Notes: generated by a model not told the origin, from the sequence alone. Counted from the stretch's first letter, positions 44,761 to 58,300 are shown. The stretch: 64,000 nucleotides of DNA from Homalodisca vitripennis (GCF_021130785.1 NC_060211.1:29745001-29809000), one strand, 5' to 3'. Numbers and translations: made by a program.

Positions 44761-47700
44761 AGAAATGCAGACTTTCTATGAACATGTATACAAAAATTGT
44801 ATTAATTTTCCTTTTGAGTAATATATTTATTTAACTTAAACCAGAACAGTCAACTATTTAATTGAGGTTAAGGTACACCAGAGTTGGATCTTGATTTTTC
44901 AACTAATTCTTGCTATAAACCTGGAACCTTCTATACTTTTAATTTAACACCAAATTCCTAATTATAATTACAATGTTACTTATGTAAAAGTATAAAATAC
45001 TCGTTATTAACCTGTGAGGATTGTTTTTACATTAACCCTGTAAGCAGCAGTCAAAAACTTACCAAACCTCAGCTGATTTTGGGCTTCTTGCAGAGGTTCA
45101 CCATTTTCCTTCTACTAGTAGAATACACACATCAAACCCAAACGCCATAGTTGCATATATTTTTGTAATCGGGGTTAGTTTTAGTATATATGATTATAAT
45201 AAAAGAAATCATTTTAGAAATAAACAAAAAAAAGGGTTGTGATGGTTTATACTCTTTTGTTGTTTTCTATTTGTATACCATTCAAGAGGAGACACCTGTA
45301 CAAAATTGTAAAAAAATTTTTTAATCCAGGATTTACAAAATATTCTAAATTTAATAGTTTTTATAAAAAACTTAGAATTTTTGTATACTTCATACATTTT
45401 TCTTATTATGATATTTTGATGCAGCACTTTTTGTTTCCAAAAATGACGCTGTTTATGTCTACGATGAAAGTGGGTATTAATTGCATAAACATACAACATA
45501 AATCACTTTTGTACAAAAGATTACAAGCACATAATAAAAATATCGTTACTGACCTTTGTTGTTTTTTAAGAACATTGAACGAATTTGATCACAAACTAAA
45601 AATGTATTTTACAACAAATATCTTTTTAAAAAATTGCAAGTTCAATTGGTAATTAAAAATTCTAGGAATAATCGCTCATTTTTCACAATTAAAAAAAGTT
45701 AATATTTTAACTTAGAGAATTACTACACAATTCAAATCCAAGTAAAACTCTCCAGCTTTCAGGAAGTGCAATTAAAATTTCATAAACTCACATAATTATT
45801 AATTTGTGAGCTACTTGATGATCAATTTTTTTATCAACTGTAGTGTAACAAATGTTTATATGTAAGCCTTAGTTATAAAATTCATAGATCGAAAACTATA
45901 AATTGGACGTACAAACACTGAATTAACAATTTTTCTATAAAGTTAGATGTTGACATTGGTGCCAACTGCAAGGTTCTATAACAAATAATAACATCAGTGG
46001 AATGTTCTCAATGCAACAATTTCCTCGTTGCTAGACAAGCAGTGGTGAAATGGGGATTACAAAATTTTAGTGACTGCTTATAGGGTTAAAGTTATTGAAG
46101 ACAATTGTAATGTAACGCAAAATTCCGATAAAGCATGTGCATTATGTGTCACAACTTGATATGTTTTAGTTTTGTTTTTATTGCATAAAAATACTTCTCA
46201 CATGGTTTTAAGAAATATTACATGCAATAAATTTAAAAGTAAACTAAATTCAGTTTTATACTAGTGTACGTACAAAATTTATTTACTCAGAAGAACATGT
46301 TGGTAAAACGTGTTTGAATGCGTATTAATAAGAGCTTTAAATTGAAACTTCTCCTATCAAAAAGAAGGGTGTAAAAATGAATATAGTTAAACATTGTTCT
46401 TAGGGAGTAAAACTTAAGTTTGTTTAACTACAGCCAGGTGATAGTTGCTGCTAAGCTTTTGAAGAAAGTTTTCAGTTAATATACTTTCAGAGAAGGTTGC
46501 AGGTTGTTAAAAAAATACTCAAAAATCGTCTTCTCCTATTCTGGTACATCTGAAGGGTGTAAAAATGAATATAGTTAAACATTGTTCTTAGGGAGTAAAA
46601 CTTAAGTTTGTTTAACTACAGCCAGGTGATAGTTGCTGCTAAGCTTTTGAAGAAAGTTTTCAGTTAATATACTTTCAGAGAAGGTTGCAGGTTGTTAAAA
46701 AAATACTCAAAAATCGTCTTCTCCTATTCTGGTACATCTGTTATTTTTTAATATTATTATATTTTCCACAATCAACACTATAACTATTGACCAGCTTTAG
46801 AAACTACTAAGAATTCCTGGTATATCTAAAATTCCTAACTCTTTTAGAAGTTGTATTTTTTATAAGTAAGGTAGACTCGTTTTAGACTAAATTAAAACTA
46901 ATTTGAAGTTTCACTTTGAACAAATGTATCAGAAAACCGTAATATATTTTTATATGATTAAAACAACCTCTGCAGTAAGTATTTAATTACATTAATTTTT
47001 TATTATACATACTTTTTATCTTGCCATACTAATATTTCCATGTGACAGTGTCTATATTTTCTTATACTCAATTATGCGTGTTATCTTTTTAGTGTACTGC
47101 ACAAACGTATGTTATCTGTATGTTGACATTGAAAAATCTGTACAAATTGAATCTTGTTTTCCCTCAAATCTGTTAAATAAATCTTAAACAATACTAACTT
47201 ATCTGTGTAAGTGTTTCCCACTTAGAAACATTATCTATTTCGAGTGGAATGTGATAAGGTTAATTTCTTTGTTCTAGAGAAGTCTGAGATTAATAGATAA
47301 GAAAGGTAAACTTTTTGCAATATAATAATGATTCAGTACTTATAAAAATGCAAAATGAATAGAGTTCCATCTTTCAAATTTTTGTAAGGATAAGGAATTA
47401 GACATCCTTTTACTGAATTATAAATAAAAAAAATGAAAACGGTATTCTCCAAATAAAATAAATATTCAACCCATATCATGTTCTAATGACCCAATACATT
47501 TTTGTTGTTGTATAAAATATGGCTCAGAAATTAAAGATTGCATTTAATTGTGTTAGGAATCTTAGAACACTAGTTAATGTAGTGTGTGTTTTTTGTTTTA
47601 TAATGCATGTAATAGCATTATAAAACATATCAAAATTGTGAACGAATATAAATTTACAAAATTCAGTAATATATGTAAATAAATATGAAATCTGTACAAT

Positions 47701-50377
47701 AAATGTTAAGGTAGTGAGTCCATATAAAACTTACCTTAATACTCACCGTTACATTTGTTGTAACTTCAAATTTTACACAAACCACTTAAACCATTCCTTG
47801 TAAAATAATTAAGTATATTTAAAAGCTTAGATTTTGGAATTTGAGATGGTCTAAACAACTGAGCAACTTTAGTTCTGATAATTTAGTCAATGTTCTAGGT
47901 ATACAAGTTATACCAAGAATCTTATTTTCTTGCTCAGATGTAATAAACTTTACAATGACAAAGGATATCCTTTTCTTCAGCACTCTAGTTAAAAATCATA
48001 GAAAATTATTTTTTTTCTTTGTTGGTATTTTTTATTTTTTAGGTACTCTATTGCTTAAAGTAATATAGGAACTTTCTTACCCACTCACAATAAGTCTCTT
48101 TGGGAAAACATATTTCCATAGTTGTAATCAGTTTTTGACAAAAAACAAAGTTAAAATAATAACAGTATTGGAATGTTTATTGTGCTTAAATGACTCTATT
48201 AAATTTAATTACTACAGTTTATTTATAGCTGTTTTCAATCATTCTCTGATCAATGTCAACATGCAGACAAATTAGTACTCCATTATCTATGTATCTGTAC
48301 AGAATCCTGCCCGACTTTGTACTGTTTGTTAATACAAAAATATCAATGGATAACATTTCCATAATTGTAGCTTTTGGATTGTGCTTTTGTACAGTATATT
48401 ATATTTTGTTAAGCTTGACTCTGTTTTCTAAACATTTACTCATCTATTGATGTTTTTTGATAAACGTTTTGTGTGTATGTAATAATGTACTGTATGTAGC
48501 AATATAAGATTTAAATTTAAATTGCGTTGCTTTATTTTAAACAATTGTTCCTCAAATTTCGCATAGCCTAATTTTGTATTGATTGTTTGTTTAAGGCAGC
48601 CCAATCAATGTTGGTTAATTGTTTTTGGACTTAAACATTTTTTTGTTACAACCCTTAAATGCTTTTTCTAAAAATGTAATATGAAACATTATTTTGAATA
48701 TTCTATAATTATTATGCCCATTAAATGTAAGAGTAAGCTTTGTAACAAAAGAATGCAAATAAAAACTGTATTGACATAACTTTTTTTACAAAAAATTAAT
48801 TTTTTAGAGTAATATTTTATAAAATAACCATATTACTTTCTTAAATTATATGTCATTATACTGTTAATTAATAAATAAAACATGTCAGTTATAATTAATT
48901 GTAAATACAATAAAATATATAAAATAAAACAATAAAAACTTTGTATTTTCCCATTTTTAGGGGTGTTATCTTGAAGTTTATCCAAATATAAAACAATTGA
49001 ACTCATCTTAAAGTTCATTTGTTAGTAAATTTTACTAAAGATTTTTATTAAAGATAACGTTTATAGACATGTGTTGTTCTTCAATATTGATGAGTGACAC
49101 AGGCAGTATATAAACTCTGTTTTTATGCAAAGCAAGTTTATTTGTTAAAAAATATACTAACAAGGTGTTTAGTAATAAATATAATATATTAACAAGGTGA
49201 TTAGTATCTTAGTAATGTAATTAACACAGCACTCTTTGTTAAGCTATTGAGATAATTATAAAAAGTAATTATAAAACTATAATATTCAATACCTTATACT
49301 CTAATACTGTAGTTAGATATTACTGCAGATAATAAAACACAATAGTTACAGCTTCCCAGCTGTATTAATACTATTAACTGGTTGGTTGATAACCAAATTT
49401 ATTCAGTTACTTTGGTACCTAATTATTTTACTGAAAATTATTGTTGAAATTATTATGAAATGTAAATGTTCTAATTTATACAAAATTAAGAATACACTAA
49501 AAAACGGTTGTGACAAAAAATAATACAAATTTTTCTGGAAAAGCTGGAAACCATTACATTAAAAGAACTGAACTAAAACTAGATATACATCTTGTATAAT
49601 AAAAGGAATGTTGGTATATTAAATACATAGATAAGATATTTGATACATATGAACACAAAATTATAACCTGACTTTGCACTACGTCATTCGATAATAATTA
49701 AAAATATAAAAATTCTTCCAATGAGTTTGTTCAATTAACAGACATGGGTTTGTTTGTCTTTGCTAGGTTTGTTGTTCCTTAGGTCTACATACTTTAGTCC
49801 ATTAGTAGTGTTGACTTTTCGTGACAAAATCTTGTTTGTGACTATATTTTTTGTTTACTCCTAATTAATTTTATAAATAAAATTAATAAAAAACATTTTC
49901 TTTTCAAGTAAATACAATATTTTTAAAATACATTATTTTTAACTGTGGCTTTGTATCCTTAATAATTATTTTCATTTTAATTGCTCTGAGTAATTAAAGT
50001 TGACTGATTTAAATTATGGATTTAAAACAACTTTTTAATCTGCTTTTACACGAACTAAAGACTTGTACACAAGGATACACATGGTAATAGGATCTACTGT
50101 TTTGTATTTAATAAATAAACTAAATATAAATGTTTGTATAACACAAGTAATAATATTTATAATATTTACTAAACCCAAACTGGTTCATAATTTTTTAAAT
50201 ATACTCTATTTCTTAACACGAGCCAAATATTTTTGCTGTCTAGGTTCAGTTAATTGATTCCTAAGTTTGTGACCAATTAATATTGTATATCAATTAAATA
50301 AATTATAATTAAATTATATATATATAAAATAAATTAAATATATTAGTGTCAGTTCAGTTAATTCACTTTAACTACAG
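44761..50377. other. AT-rich intergenic region
   Basis: Apart from a perfect 188-bp tandem duplication at 46364-46739, I see no gene, RNA or named repeat. Open frames such as 45239-45652 have A/T-driven codon use and no family resemblance. Confidence 0.6.
46364..46739 (+). repeat. perfect tandem duplication, 2 x 188 bp
   Basis: 46364-46551 and 46552-46739 appear identical base for base. The unit holds TTAAACATTGTTCTTAGGGA and TTTAACTACAGCCAGG, which also occur in diverged form near 32600-32680 and 56075-56125, so it lies in a dispersed repeat family. Such identity means a very recent duplication or an assembly artefact. Confidence 0.93.
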
Positions 50378-50956
50378 TTAACATTTATTAATTATTTCTG
50401 ATGCTTTAGCGAAAAATTCAGAGGCAGTATACCCTACACATTTCTTTAGGTTAGTGAAAAAATTCTCAGAATCAGCTTCCAGCTCACTGATTAAGCCTTT
50501 TGCTTGGCTCAGCAATGCTTCGACATCTGGTCCACTATTTTGAAAAGCAGTGACAATGCAATCCAGGATGTCGAACACATTTCCTGCCGAATGACACTGG
50601 ACCACGTTCTTGATCAGGTCCTCCGTATCGTACGCCGCAGTCATAGTCGTGTTGTACACGTGGAGGATGAAAGTCTCCAAGTCCGCAATGTTTCTGGTGG
50701 CATTGATGCAGGCTTGAAAGTTTCCGAAACTCAGAGCACCTTGATGGAGAAGCTTTAGCCTACTCCCTGTCCTGCATCTCTGGAGTTTAGAGAGTGTGGA
50801 TTTTATACTCAGGAGGTATTGCACAAAAGAATTTTGTGAATCCAGTCGTAGACGTGATAAAGCAGCATCAATGTCAAATGGTATTGTGTTTATGGCATGT
50901 TCTTTAAATTTTAGAACACGTGAGTTATCTTCAGACTCAGTTAGAACACCAGTAGC
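50378..50956 (-). CDS. secreted protein, exon 2
   Basis: The frame stays open from the acceptor at 50957 to the stop at 50378. It starts ATGVLTESEDNSRV and ends AKASEIINKC. All six cysteines of the predicted mature protein lie in this exon. A reading from the GTG at 50822-50824 would miss 44 residues and the splice. Confidence 0.82.
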   Translation of the reverse strand, partial: ATGVLTESEDNSRVLKFKEHAINTIPFDIDAALSRLRLDSQNSFVQYLLSIKSTLSKLQRCRTGSRLKLLHQGALSFGNFQACINATRNIADLETFILHVYNTTMTAAYDTEDLIKNVVQCHSAGNVFDILDCIVTAFQNSGPDVEALLSQAKGLISELEADSENFFTNLKKCVGYTASEFFAKASEIINKC

Positions 50957-53900
50957 CTGAAAAAAATCAGTTGAAAATGATCTAATGCTTTTATAAATTA
51001 TTATTATTAAACTATTGTCTCAGTAATCATACAATTGATTGTGTATTTATTCAATTAAAACCAAAACATACACAACTATTAAACTTTAGTTGACTTTCTT
51101 ATTCATTTTCATAGTTGAATTTGTATGTACAATTTAATAAATTATATGAAGATAAATGTCATATCTCACTGGAACAACTTGTTCCAGCACTATCTGACTG
51201 TCAGTTCTAATTCTACCATTATTGCACCAAGCACAATAGAAGGGCTTGTCTTAGTTACTAATTTCAGTTGATGAGTGGATGTTTTCCAAAAGAGACACCA
51301 ATCCCCTTTTAAGCCTTATTTTTCCCCGTTCTAATGGATCATTGGAGACAGGATTTGAACCTATACTATCTCTAGCTCAGATCCAAATTCTATCTTAGAC
51401 CCCATCCATTATTTTATGATCATAAAATTGTTAGAGATTGTAAGAACAATGTTAGTTCTTATGAAGCAAACATCAAGATTGCCATCATTACACCCAACTC
51501 CCAGTTGTACTTTCATTTGTATTTTTTCAGACATTTTTTTTTAACAGTGGGAAGTTGTTTGTTATTTTTAATCACATTGGTTATGTACGAGTATTCTGAT
51601 TTTTCATGGTGAGGAGAGGAAATGGCTGGACGGTTTGGTTCATTCATCATTGAAGAGTTAAGCAATCAATATTGATAACTTGATATTGAGAACATCAAGT
51701 TATTATCCAAAATAAATCGTTTGATTGATTTGTTTTATATTCCATAAGGATTTTTTGGAATAATGAATTTAATTTTATATAAAAATATATACAAGATGTT
51801 CAAATATACCCATAAATGATGGTAAAATTGTTAACAGCAATAAATTAACATGAAGCAAAAACTGTAAATGAAACCTTGTTTACGAGAAAACTCTGGAGAA
51901 ATTACCCTAAATAGGCAGTGGACTATGCTTAGATCAGGATCCTAGCCAGGGAGATGATCCAAGTCACTACCAAAATAACATGAAGCAATAAACTGTAAAT
52001 GTAACCGTGTTTACAAGAAAACTCTGGAGAAATTGCTCTACATAGGCAATTTTTTGACTATGCTTAAGTCAGGAATCTAGCCAGGGAAATGATCCAAGTC
52101 ACTACCAAAATATAAAAATTAATAATTTTACTTAATATTTCCACTACCAAAAACTAACAATGATGTAATTAGCGAATCCTATCACTATTAGAGCTGGAAA
52201 ATTTTTACTTTTGTCTGTCTGTCCACACGATATCTCAAAAACAAAGTCACCTAATAGATTTGAACTTGTGCATGAAGCTTCAAGTATATATGAGGAACAC
52301 TGAGTTAGATAATGGTACATGTCATTTGGCTGGGGGTTAGTGAATATTTTTACATGATCTTATGGGTAACCACGTTAGCAACGATAAATATCAGATAAAT
52401 AAACACAAAAACAACCCTCAATACACACACAGAGATTCAAACATATAAAATATTAAGGGGGGTCCGTACCAAACAATTCTTTTTTTAAAGTTTTTTGGGT
52501 TTTTTTAGTTTTATATTCTTCAGAATCTCACCTTTTCAAACATGTACTTATTTTCTTTCTATCTTTATTAGAAGTTATTGAAAATAAAGTTTTTATAAAG
52601 CGTTGCAACCACTTCATGGTGAAAGAGGCAGCCCCGCTGGTGGCCCAGAACTGGGTTATAATACTGTTTGTAGAAAAATTTAAATAAACAAAAATCCTTG
52701 TGTCAGTGACTAGAGTATTACATGAGTAATAAAATAAAATAAAACATTTCAGTATAGGTCCAACACAACTCTATAAAAATTACATATAATTAACATTACG
52801 GAGATAGAGCACAGACCCCCCTTAACACATCCTAACTATCCCAACACATACATAATTTTATAGTGACTTGGTGTGTAGAATTTTATTACTTAAACACTGA
52901 TACGAAACCCAATATAATGAAACAAATCTGAATGTATTATCTGGCAAGATAAGTTGAGAAAGATTTAATATTTAGACTTTAAATTTAGCATGTAACTTCA
53001 TTTCTACAAGAATGAGTTCTATGATGAGTAATTTTCGTGTCAACCTCTTTTTTTATGATTGTCTGTCTGTGTTTCTGTGTACAGAAAATCTCGAAAATGA
53101 AATGAGCTGTAGATTTGAAATTCTGCAAGCAACCTCTGTGAAGCATGTTACTACTGATGGTGTGGTGTACTTCTACCTTATTTTAACTGTACACATATTA
53201 AAAAATCGAAAATTACTAATGTTTCACAAGTGATAAGTTATGGAATACGTTAGTTTACATATTCATTGTTCAACTTGTAATTTTATTTAGAAAAATAATT
53301 CATTTGTCAGTATGAGTAAAAAAGAAAATTTAAAACTTACAAACTATGATTCAGAATTTCGCAGGCCTCAATAGGAGCTGTGGGTGTATAACGTGCTCCT
53401 AGGCACATCTACAGTGCATATGATGCACATGATGACCAACATTCAAGTATTTGGTTTTTAAATAAGTGCAACTGTTTACGACACAACACAAAGGGCAGCC
53501 TCACAAATCAAATTGTGATACTTCAAGGTAGTTATAATTTAGACTCGTAAATTTAATTATTCAGTTAATATCCTCTTTCTTTTTACTATGAACAAGTTAT
53601 TATTATCATTTCTTTGTTCTCTTAGGACAAGAAAATTATAAATTGCATCTAGTCTATTAGGACCTATGCTCTGTTTTCTGGAGAGATAGGATATTCTGGA
53701 TGAGAAAGGGTAGAGTAGGAGCCGCCTCCTGTTGAGATCCATGAGGAAGGATTTAGAGCAATAAACTCAAGTCATGTCCCCTCGGAAGAAGGGGAAGACA
53801 GCTCTGAACCAGCCTCTCCAGTCAAAGCAAACAGGGGGTGGCACAACCTTATGTCTAGGCTAGCAAGAACGTTTAACACCTAGGGAACGAACCCCACCAA

Positions 53901-55307
53901 CTCAAACAGTCATCTCCCGCAGTAGACTAGACCTATCGAATTATGCTTGTTCCCCAAAATCTTAACATTTGCAGTTAGTGATGTGCCTAATAGACATCCA
54001 TAAGGTTGATCAGATTTAAGGTCACATCGGTTTTTGCTATACCCAGTGTGGGTTCAACTGGAAGGTATAAATCATAAAATGTCAATTTGAACGCTCATCT
54101 ACAAATAGTATTGTAAGTCGCTTATATCTATAAAATCAACAGATGTGGGTTTTATTTTCATACACAATCTGAGAAAAAAAAATGGTTCAGTGATTGGAGC
54201 TAGCTATAACAATTACAACAAGGTCTGAAATTGTTTTTTTTCAAGTGCACTATGGCATCAAGAAAATATTACTACAGATGAGACTCTTAAACAATATATT
54301 AAACTCACTTAGAAAGGCCTTTTGGTAGGTGACTATTATTTGCAATTCTTTTATTATTTTCAACTATAAAGTCAATACATTCCTGGCTTCAACACAGCAA
54401 TAGCTTTGGATCTTTTTAAAGTTATACACGTTTGGTAATGAATCTTTCTCAAAGGTGATGTTGAGTGCCAAGTTTTAGTATGAAGATCCACTTGATATAT
54501 CCTTGGAAAAATTGATTTTTATCAGCTGACTTTTAGTGGAGCATATTACTTGAGGGGCTGGAAAAATTTCTGCCTGTCCACATGGTATCTCGAAAATGAA
54601 CTGCCCTATAATTTGAAACTTTGCATGAAGCTTTAGTTATACATTAGCATCACTGAGTTTGATGATGGTGCATGTCACTACATGGAATTGGATAAGTATT
54701 AGCGAATACTTTTACTTTGGTCCTATGGGTAATAATGATGGCAACAAGAAAAGAGTAACATTTATAACAACTTTTGACATAGTAATACATGTAGCTTACT
54801 CGTACAGTAAAACACCACCTGATGTGTTGTTGCAAACTATTTTAAAAAAGTAAGTATTTTTGAAACTTCAAGGAATACTAAAAATGTATAATTTAAAAAT
54901 ACACCTACACTACTAGAATAAAAACTAGATTTCAAGATAAACAAAATAAGACTCTATCTCATATGTTTTTCTAGAAAAATGGCATTAAGCTATCATCGTC
55001 ACAAATGGGCATTTACAAAAATTTCAAATTTAAAAATTCAAATAAAACAAATTACCTAAAAGAAAAATGTTTTTGACAGTAAGGAGTCCCTCACCATGAT
55101 AAATTTTCACAGATAATATTTAATTAAATTTACTATAAAATAATTAAAATAAATATGAGAGGAAGAAAGTTTTGTACACTTATTACAATTATTTTGATTA
55201 GTATTATTTACTTTAAATTTCACTTAAAATATTTTATATATAAATTAATCCATACTTACTTGAAACACACAAACTATAACAAAGAACAAAGCTGCTTTAA
55301 AAATCAT
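50378..55307 (-). CDS. secreted six-cysteine protein of unknown family, two exons (whole span)
   Basis: Exon 1 (55307 to 55260) encodes MIFKAALFFVIVCVFQ, a typical signal peptide, and ends at CAA|GTAAGT in phase 0. After a 4.3-kb intron, exon 2 (50956 to 50378) begins at TTTTTTTCAG|GCTACT in the same phase and runs 192 codons to TAA. The product has 208 residues. The mature part has six cysteines (C77, C99, C137, C149, C189, C208), enough for three disulfides, two NxT sites (N101, N118) and mostly helix-favouring sequence with no further membrane segment. An AATAAA overlaps the last codons. Spacing of the cysteines does not fit odorant-binding proteins. I cannot name a family; a hemolymph, salivary or other secreted role is only a guess. 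Confidence 0.78.
51288..51412 (-). mobile_element. truncated tRNA-derived SINE (family D)
   Basis: It shares the CCCCTTTTAAGCCTTATT end, the B-box region (ATTTGAACCTATACTATCTC) and the GCTCAGA-TCTTAGACC part with the SINE at 36170-36415. The head is incomplete. Confidence 0.65.
51846..52110 (+). repeat. diverged tandem duplication of about 132 bp
   Basis: Both halves carry AACATGAAGCA, GAAAACTCTGGAGAAATT and GATCCAAGTCACTACCAAAA, with indels between them. Confidence 0.85.
52155..53170 (+). repeat. family B element without the array, hosting a MITE
   Basis: The left part has GCGAATCCTATCACTATTAG and CTGTCCACACGATATCTC, and the right part has GAGAAAGATTTAATATTTAG and GAAAATCTCGAAAATGAAAT, in the same order as in 2085-3745. 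In place of the 92-bp array it contains a separate insertion at 52457-52821. Confidence 0.7.
52457..52821. mobile_element. piggyBac-like MITE with TTAA target site
   Basis: Inverted ends GGGGGGTCCGTACC and GCACAGACCCCCC (each with six G or C at the tip) are flanked by TTAA at 52453-52456 and 52822-52825. A TTAA duplication is the mark of piggyBac elements. It is 365 bp long and has no coding capacity. Confidence 0.85.
53645..54075 (+). repeat. dispersed repeat (family C, copy 2)
   Basis: Second copy of the repeat at 34806-35235, same orientation, with shared CAGTCATCTCCC and AGTAGACTAGACCTATC and a shared end AACTGGAAGGTATAAA. Confidence 0.8.
54530..54790 (+). repeat. family B copy, partial
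   Basis: It matches 2085-2330 with GCTGGAAAAATTT, CCTGTCCACATGGTATCTCG, GCATGAAGCTTTAGTTATA and TTAGCGAATACTTTTA. Confidence 0.7.
55260..55307 (-). CDS. secreted protein, exon 1 (signal peptide)
   Basis: Sixteen codons from ATG at 55307 to a consensus donor CAA|GTAAGT. A lone basic residue followed by a hydrophobic run is typical of secretion signals, and one-exon signal peptides are common in insects. A likely cleavage site is near the exon junction. Confidence 0.72.
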
Positions 55308-58300
55308 TGTGCTTCCAAGCAATTTACTTGCCAAACTGAACTGCGGACAGGTTTGAAAGGAACACTTCTTAGAGGCTTTTATCTAGACTGAAACTCCTTA
55401 TCTTCATTTCAAGATGTACATTTAGTCATGATGTGCAAATTTCTGAATATGACAAATGATACAGTAGTTGTGTTAGAAAGAAATGAATGGTCTAAAGGGT
55501 TTTAGGAATTCCCAAAACTTGTAAGAGACAATTAAGTATTATCTTTTTCTAAGAAATATTATTTCATCCACTTAATACTTTAGAGGATGGGTGTCGTCAA
55601 CAAACATATCAGTAGGAACTATTCTTAACACTTAAATATTTTAGCTCAGTAAATTAGTAGAATAGAAAGAAAACAAAACACTCATATTTGATACAGGTGT
55701 ATTTGTAAACTTTAAATACATTCTGTAAATTGTGATCATATTTTTTTGAAACTATTATGAATGTAATTCAAAACTTAATTTGTATATAAATTAGCTATAT
55801 TAAGAGCTAGATGAATTAACAGCCATGTTGATTTAAGCTCCATAAGAGACATTTTAAACAAACTATTTTTACGTCCTTAGTTTGTCCATAGAATTATAGG
55901 AGACTAGAACATTTCCGCTCATACAAATGCGTTTTAGTTACCTCACTATTTTTATTGATCATTCAAAAAAATTCTCAAACTTGCTTTTAAATGTTCAAAA
56001 ATTATATAAACTTTAGAACAAAAATAACTAAAAAGTGTTTGAATACATAAAAATGCTAAAATTATAAATACTCCATTGTTCTTGTGGGTAAAATTGAAGG
56101 TTTTCTCACTACAGCCGGCTTTTAAGGGATTCTTTATAATTAATTCTTAATTCTTTATGAATTTCTACAAATATTTGTTGCTGAAAATTAATTGCAAAAG
56201 ATAAATGTGCATTGTTGGCTTATTTAGCATATAGTAATAAAATGACTGCAACTATAGTACTGCCTTAGTCTTGGTGGGTAGCTGTAACTTTGCTATATTA
56301 ACCTTTTTTACCTTACCACCTCCTCTCTATCTTCAACCCATCCTCTCAAGCTAGCATAGCATCAGCGTCCAGGCTTCTTACTGACATACCATGCACATTG
56401 CGCTAGACTCATTGACATTGCCTGTTTAATGGAGTGTCACACTTATTGTTTATTGTGTATTTCTCCAGTATCAGTTCCCTTGTGAAGTGTTAAGTAGTAT
56501 TCAGAGATAAACTGAAATTTGAGTGAGAAGAAAACTTACAGCACTGGAATCACCAAAAATGTGCAGCTCAAAACCAGGAATAAGAGTAAATCTTTCTTAA
56601 ATAGGTACAAAAAATAAATAATTTTATTATGTTCTTCCTAAAACAGAATCACGGCAACAAAAATCAATTAAAGATGAAAATTATGCCCAAAAATATATTC
56701 ATAAAATACTGTACTACACCAAACTGTTCAACTTCAGACATAGGCAATTTAAATATGACTTTTTAACCATCTGAACCATTTTTATTTTGAAGATTCAACA
56801 CCTAAACACAAGATCCTAATATCACACTTTTATAAAATGTGCTTGAAAATAGTTCCGATTTTAATCTACACAATCTGCAAAAAATTATAAAAATGAGGCA
56901 AAAACTGTTTATTTTAACTTTAAACAAAACATACTGGCAGATATGCATGCCAGTAAGTTACAGTGTTGTTACAATAAGGATTTTAAAAACACTCCAGGAA
57001 TTCGGTAAATTGTACTTTTTGTGTGCTACCTAATGGTGAAATAAAAAAAAAATAAAACTGGCTATTGTAAAATCTACAAATGCGATTCTGCATGCCTTGC
57101 TGTCTGTTCATGCCAACCTGAGAATCAAGGAACATTTTTTTGAGGTTTTAATGATTAGAAGCATTTTTTTGAAAAGGCCAAGAATAACAGTCATGATTGT
57201 GTATTGTCTTTACGAAAACAAGCAGAAGTGGCACACTTAGCATTAATAGATGGGAGAGGGGGTGGACTTACTTGTCTGCCCGTAGTGCAACGTAATATTG
57301 GACAAGACTGTTAGTTGTAAAAAACCTGAGTATCCTCATAAAAATACCGATGTCCACCAAACATTTTAAGGTAGCTTTGCTAAATAACACCATACCATAG
57401 AGCTTCTCAAAGTGTGTACCTACAGATGGTTGAGCTACAGTGATTGACAAAATAACTTATTGCATGAAAAAGTGTTTTAAAATATTTATTATTGCCTTCC
57501 CGTTAGACTAGGTTTTCTAATGTCATATTGAATTATTTAATTGCCACTAATATATTTACAGCTCCATAAGTTTCTCCCAATTACTTTTATATTACAAAAA
57601 TTAAGCATAAACAAAAGAGATTGTTCCGTCGTCGCATAAAGAGTGCTCTGGTGAGAGACTTCCAAGCTGTCTAGGAATGTTTTGCTTGACAACGGCAAAC
57701 GCTATGCATTACTCGACCCAAACAAGCCAATGAGCATTACATTGACTGACAAAATTGTGTTGGAATATGTTGTCTACTGGTAGTGGCAATTCAGTGGTGG
57801 GTGGAAAAAAGGAGTTTAAGCTCTCGTTTGGGAAAAAGTAACCAGTGCAATTTGAACCCATTGCATGATCCATGGATAAGCATTGGCCACTTATATTTAT
57901 TGAGCTTTCAGCTTGGAACACTTATTGGAGTCCACCTGAATATCAAGATCCAGCAAGCACTCATGCATTCTTTTGGGTCCTGATCTTAAAACTCCTTAAA
58001 AAGAGTTAGTTTTATGAATAAGTAACTGAACAGTTTTATTGAGGTTTAGGAGTATTCTCTTGATTTGCCTTAACTTACAGGAAAGTCAACGGCCAGTTTA
58101 AAGACTATATGGTAAACCTCAGATATTAGTAGAGAGCCACATAGCATTAGTAACAGACTTAAGAGATGTCTCAATTCAGAGTGGATGTTGTCTTGGATAA
58201 ACCACTAGAGATCTTAATGCTCTTGACAGATTAGAGTTGGCAATGAAAGATAAAAAGGCGTCACAGGAGGAAATAATGGACTTCAAACAATGAACAAGAG

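Larger units (their letters stand above)
50957..55259 (-). other. intron of the secreted-protein gene
   Basis: This 4.3-kb intron holds a SINE copy (51288-51412), an old duplication (51846-52110), a family B element with a nested piggyBac-like MITE (52155-53170), a family C repeat (53645-54075) and another family B copy (54530-54790). No other exon was recognised. Confidence 0.6.

Noticed and set aside
45239..45652. 137-codon frame on the + strand
   Set aside because: Composition is driven by A/T (Phe, Lys, Ile, Asn), there is an equally long antisense frame, and no splice or family evidence.
50504..50758. 84-codon frame on the + strand
   Set aside because: Antisense to the secreted-protein exon, which has a spliced signal peptide and better codon sense.
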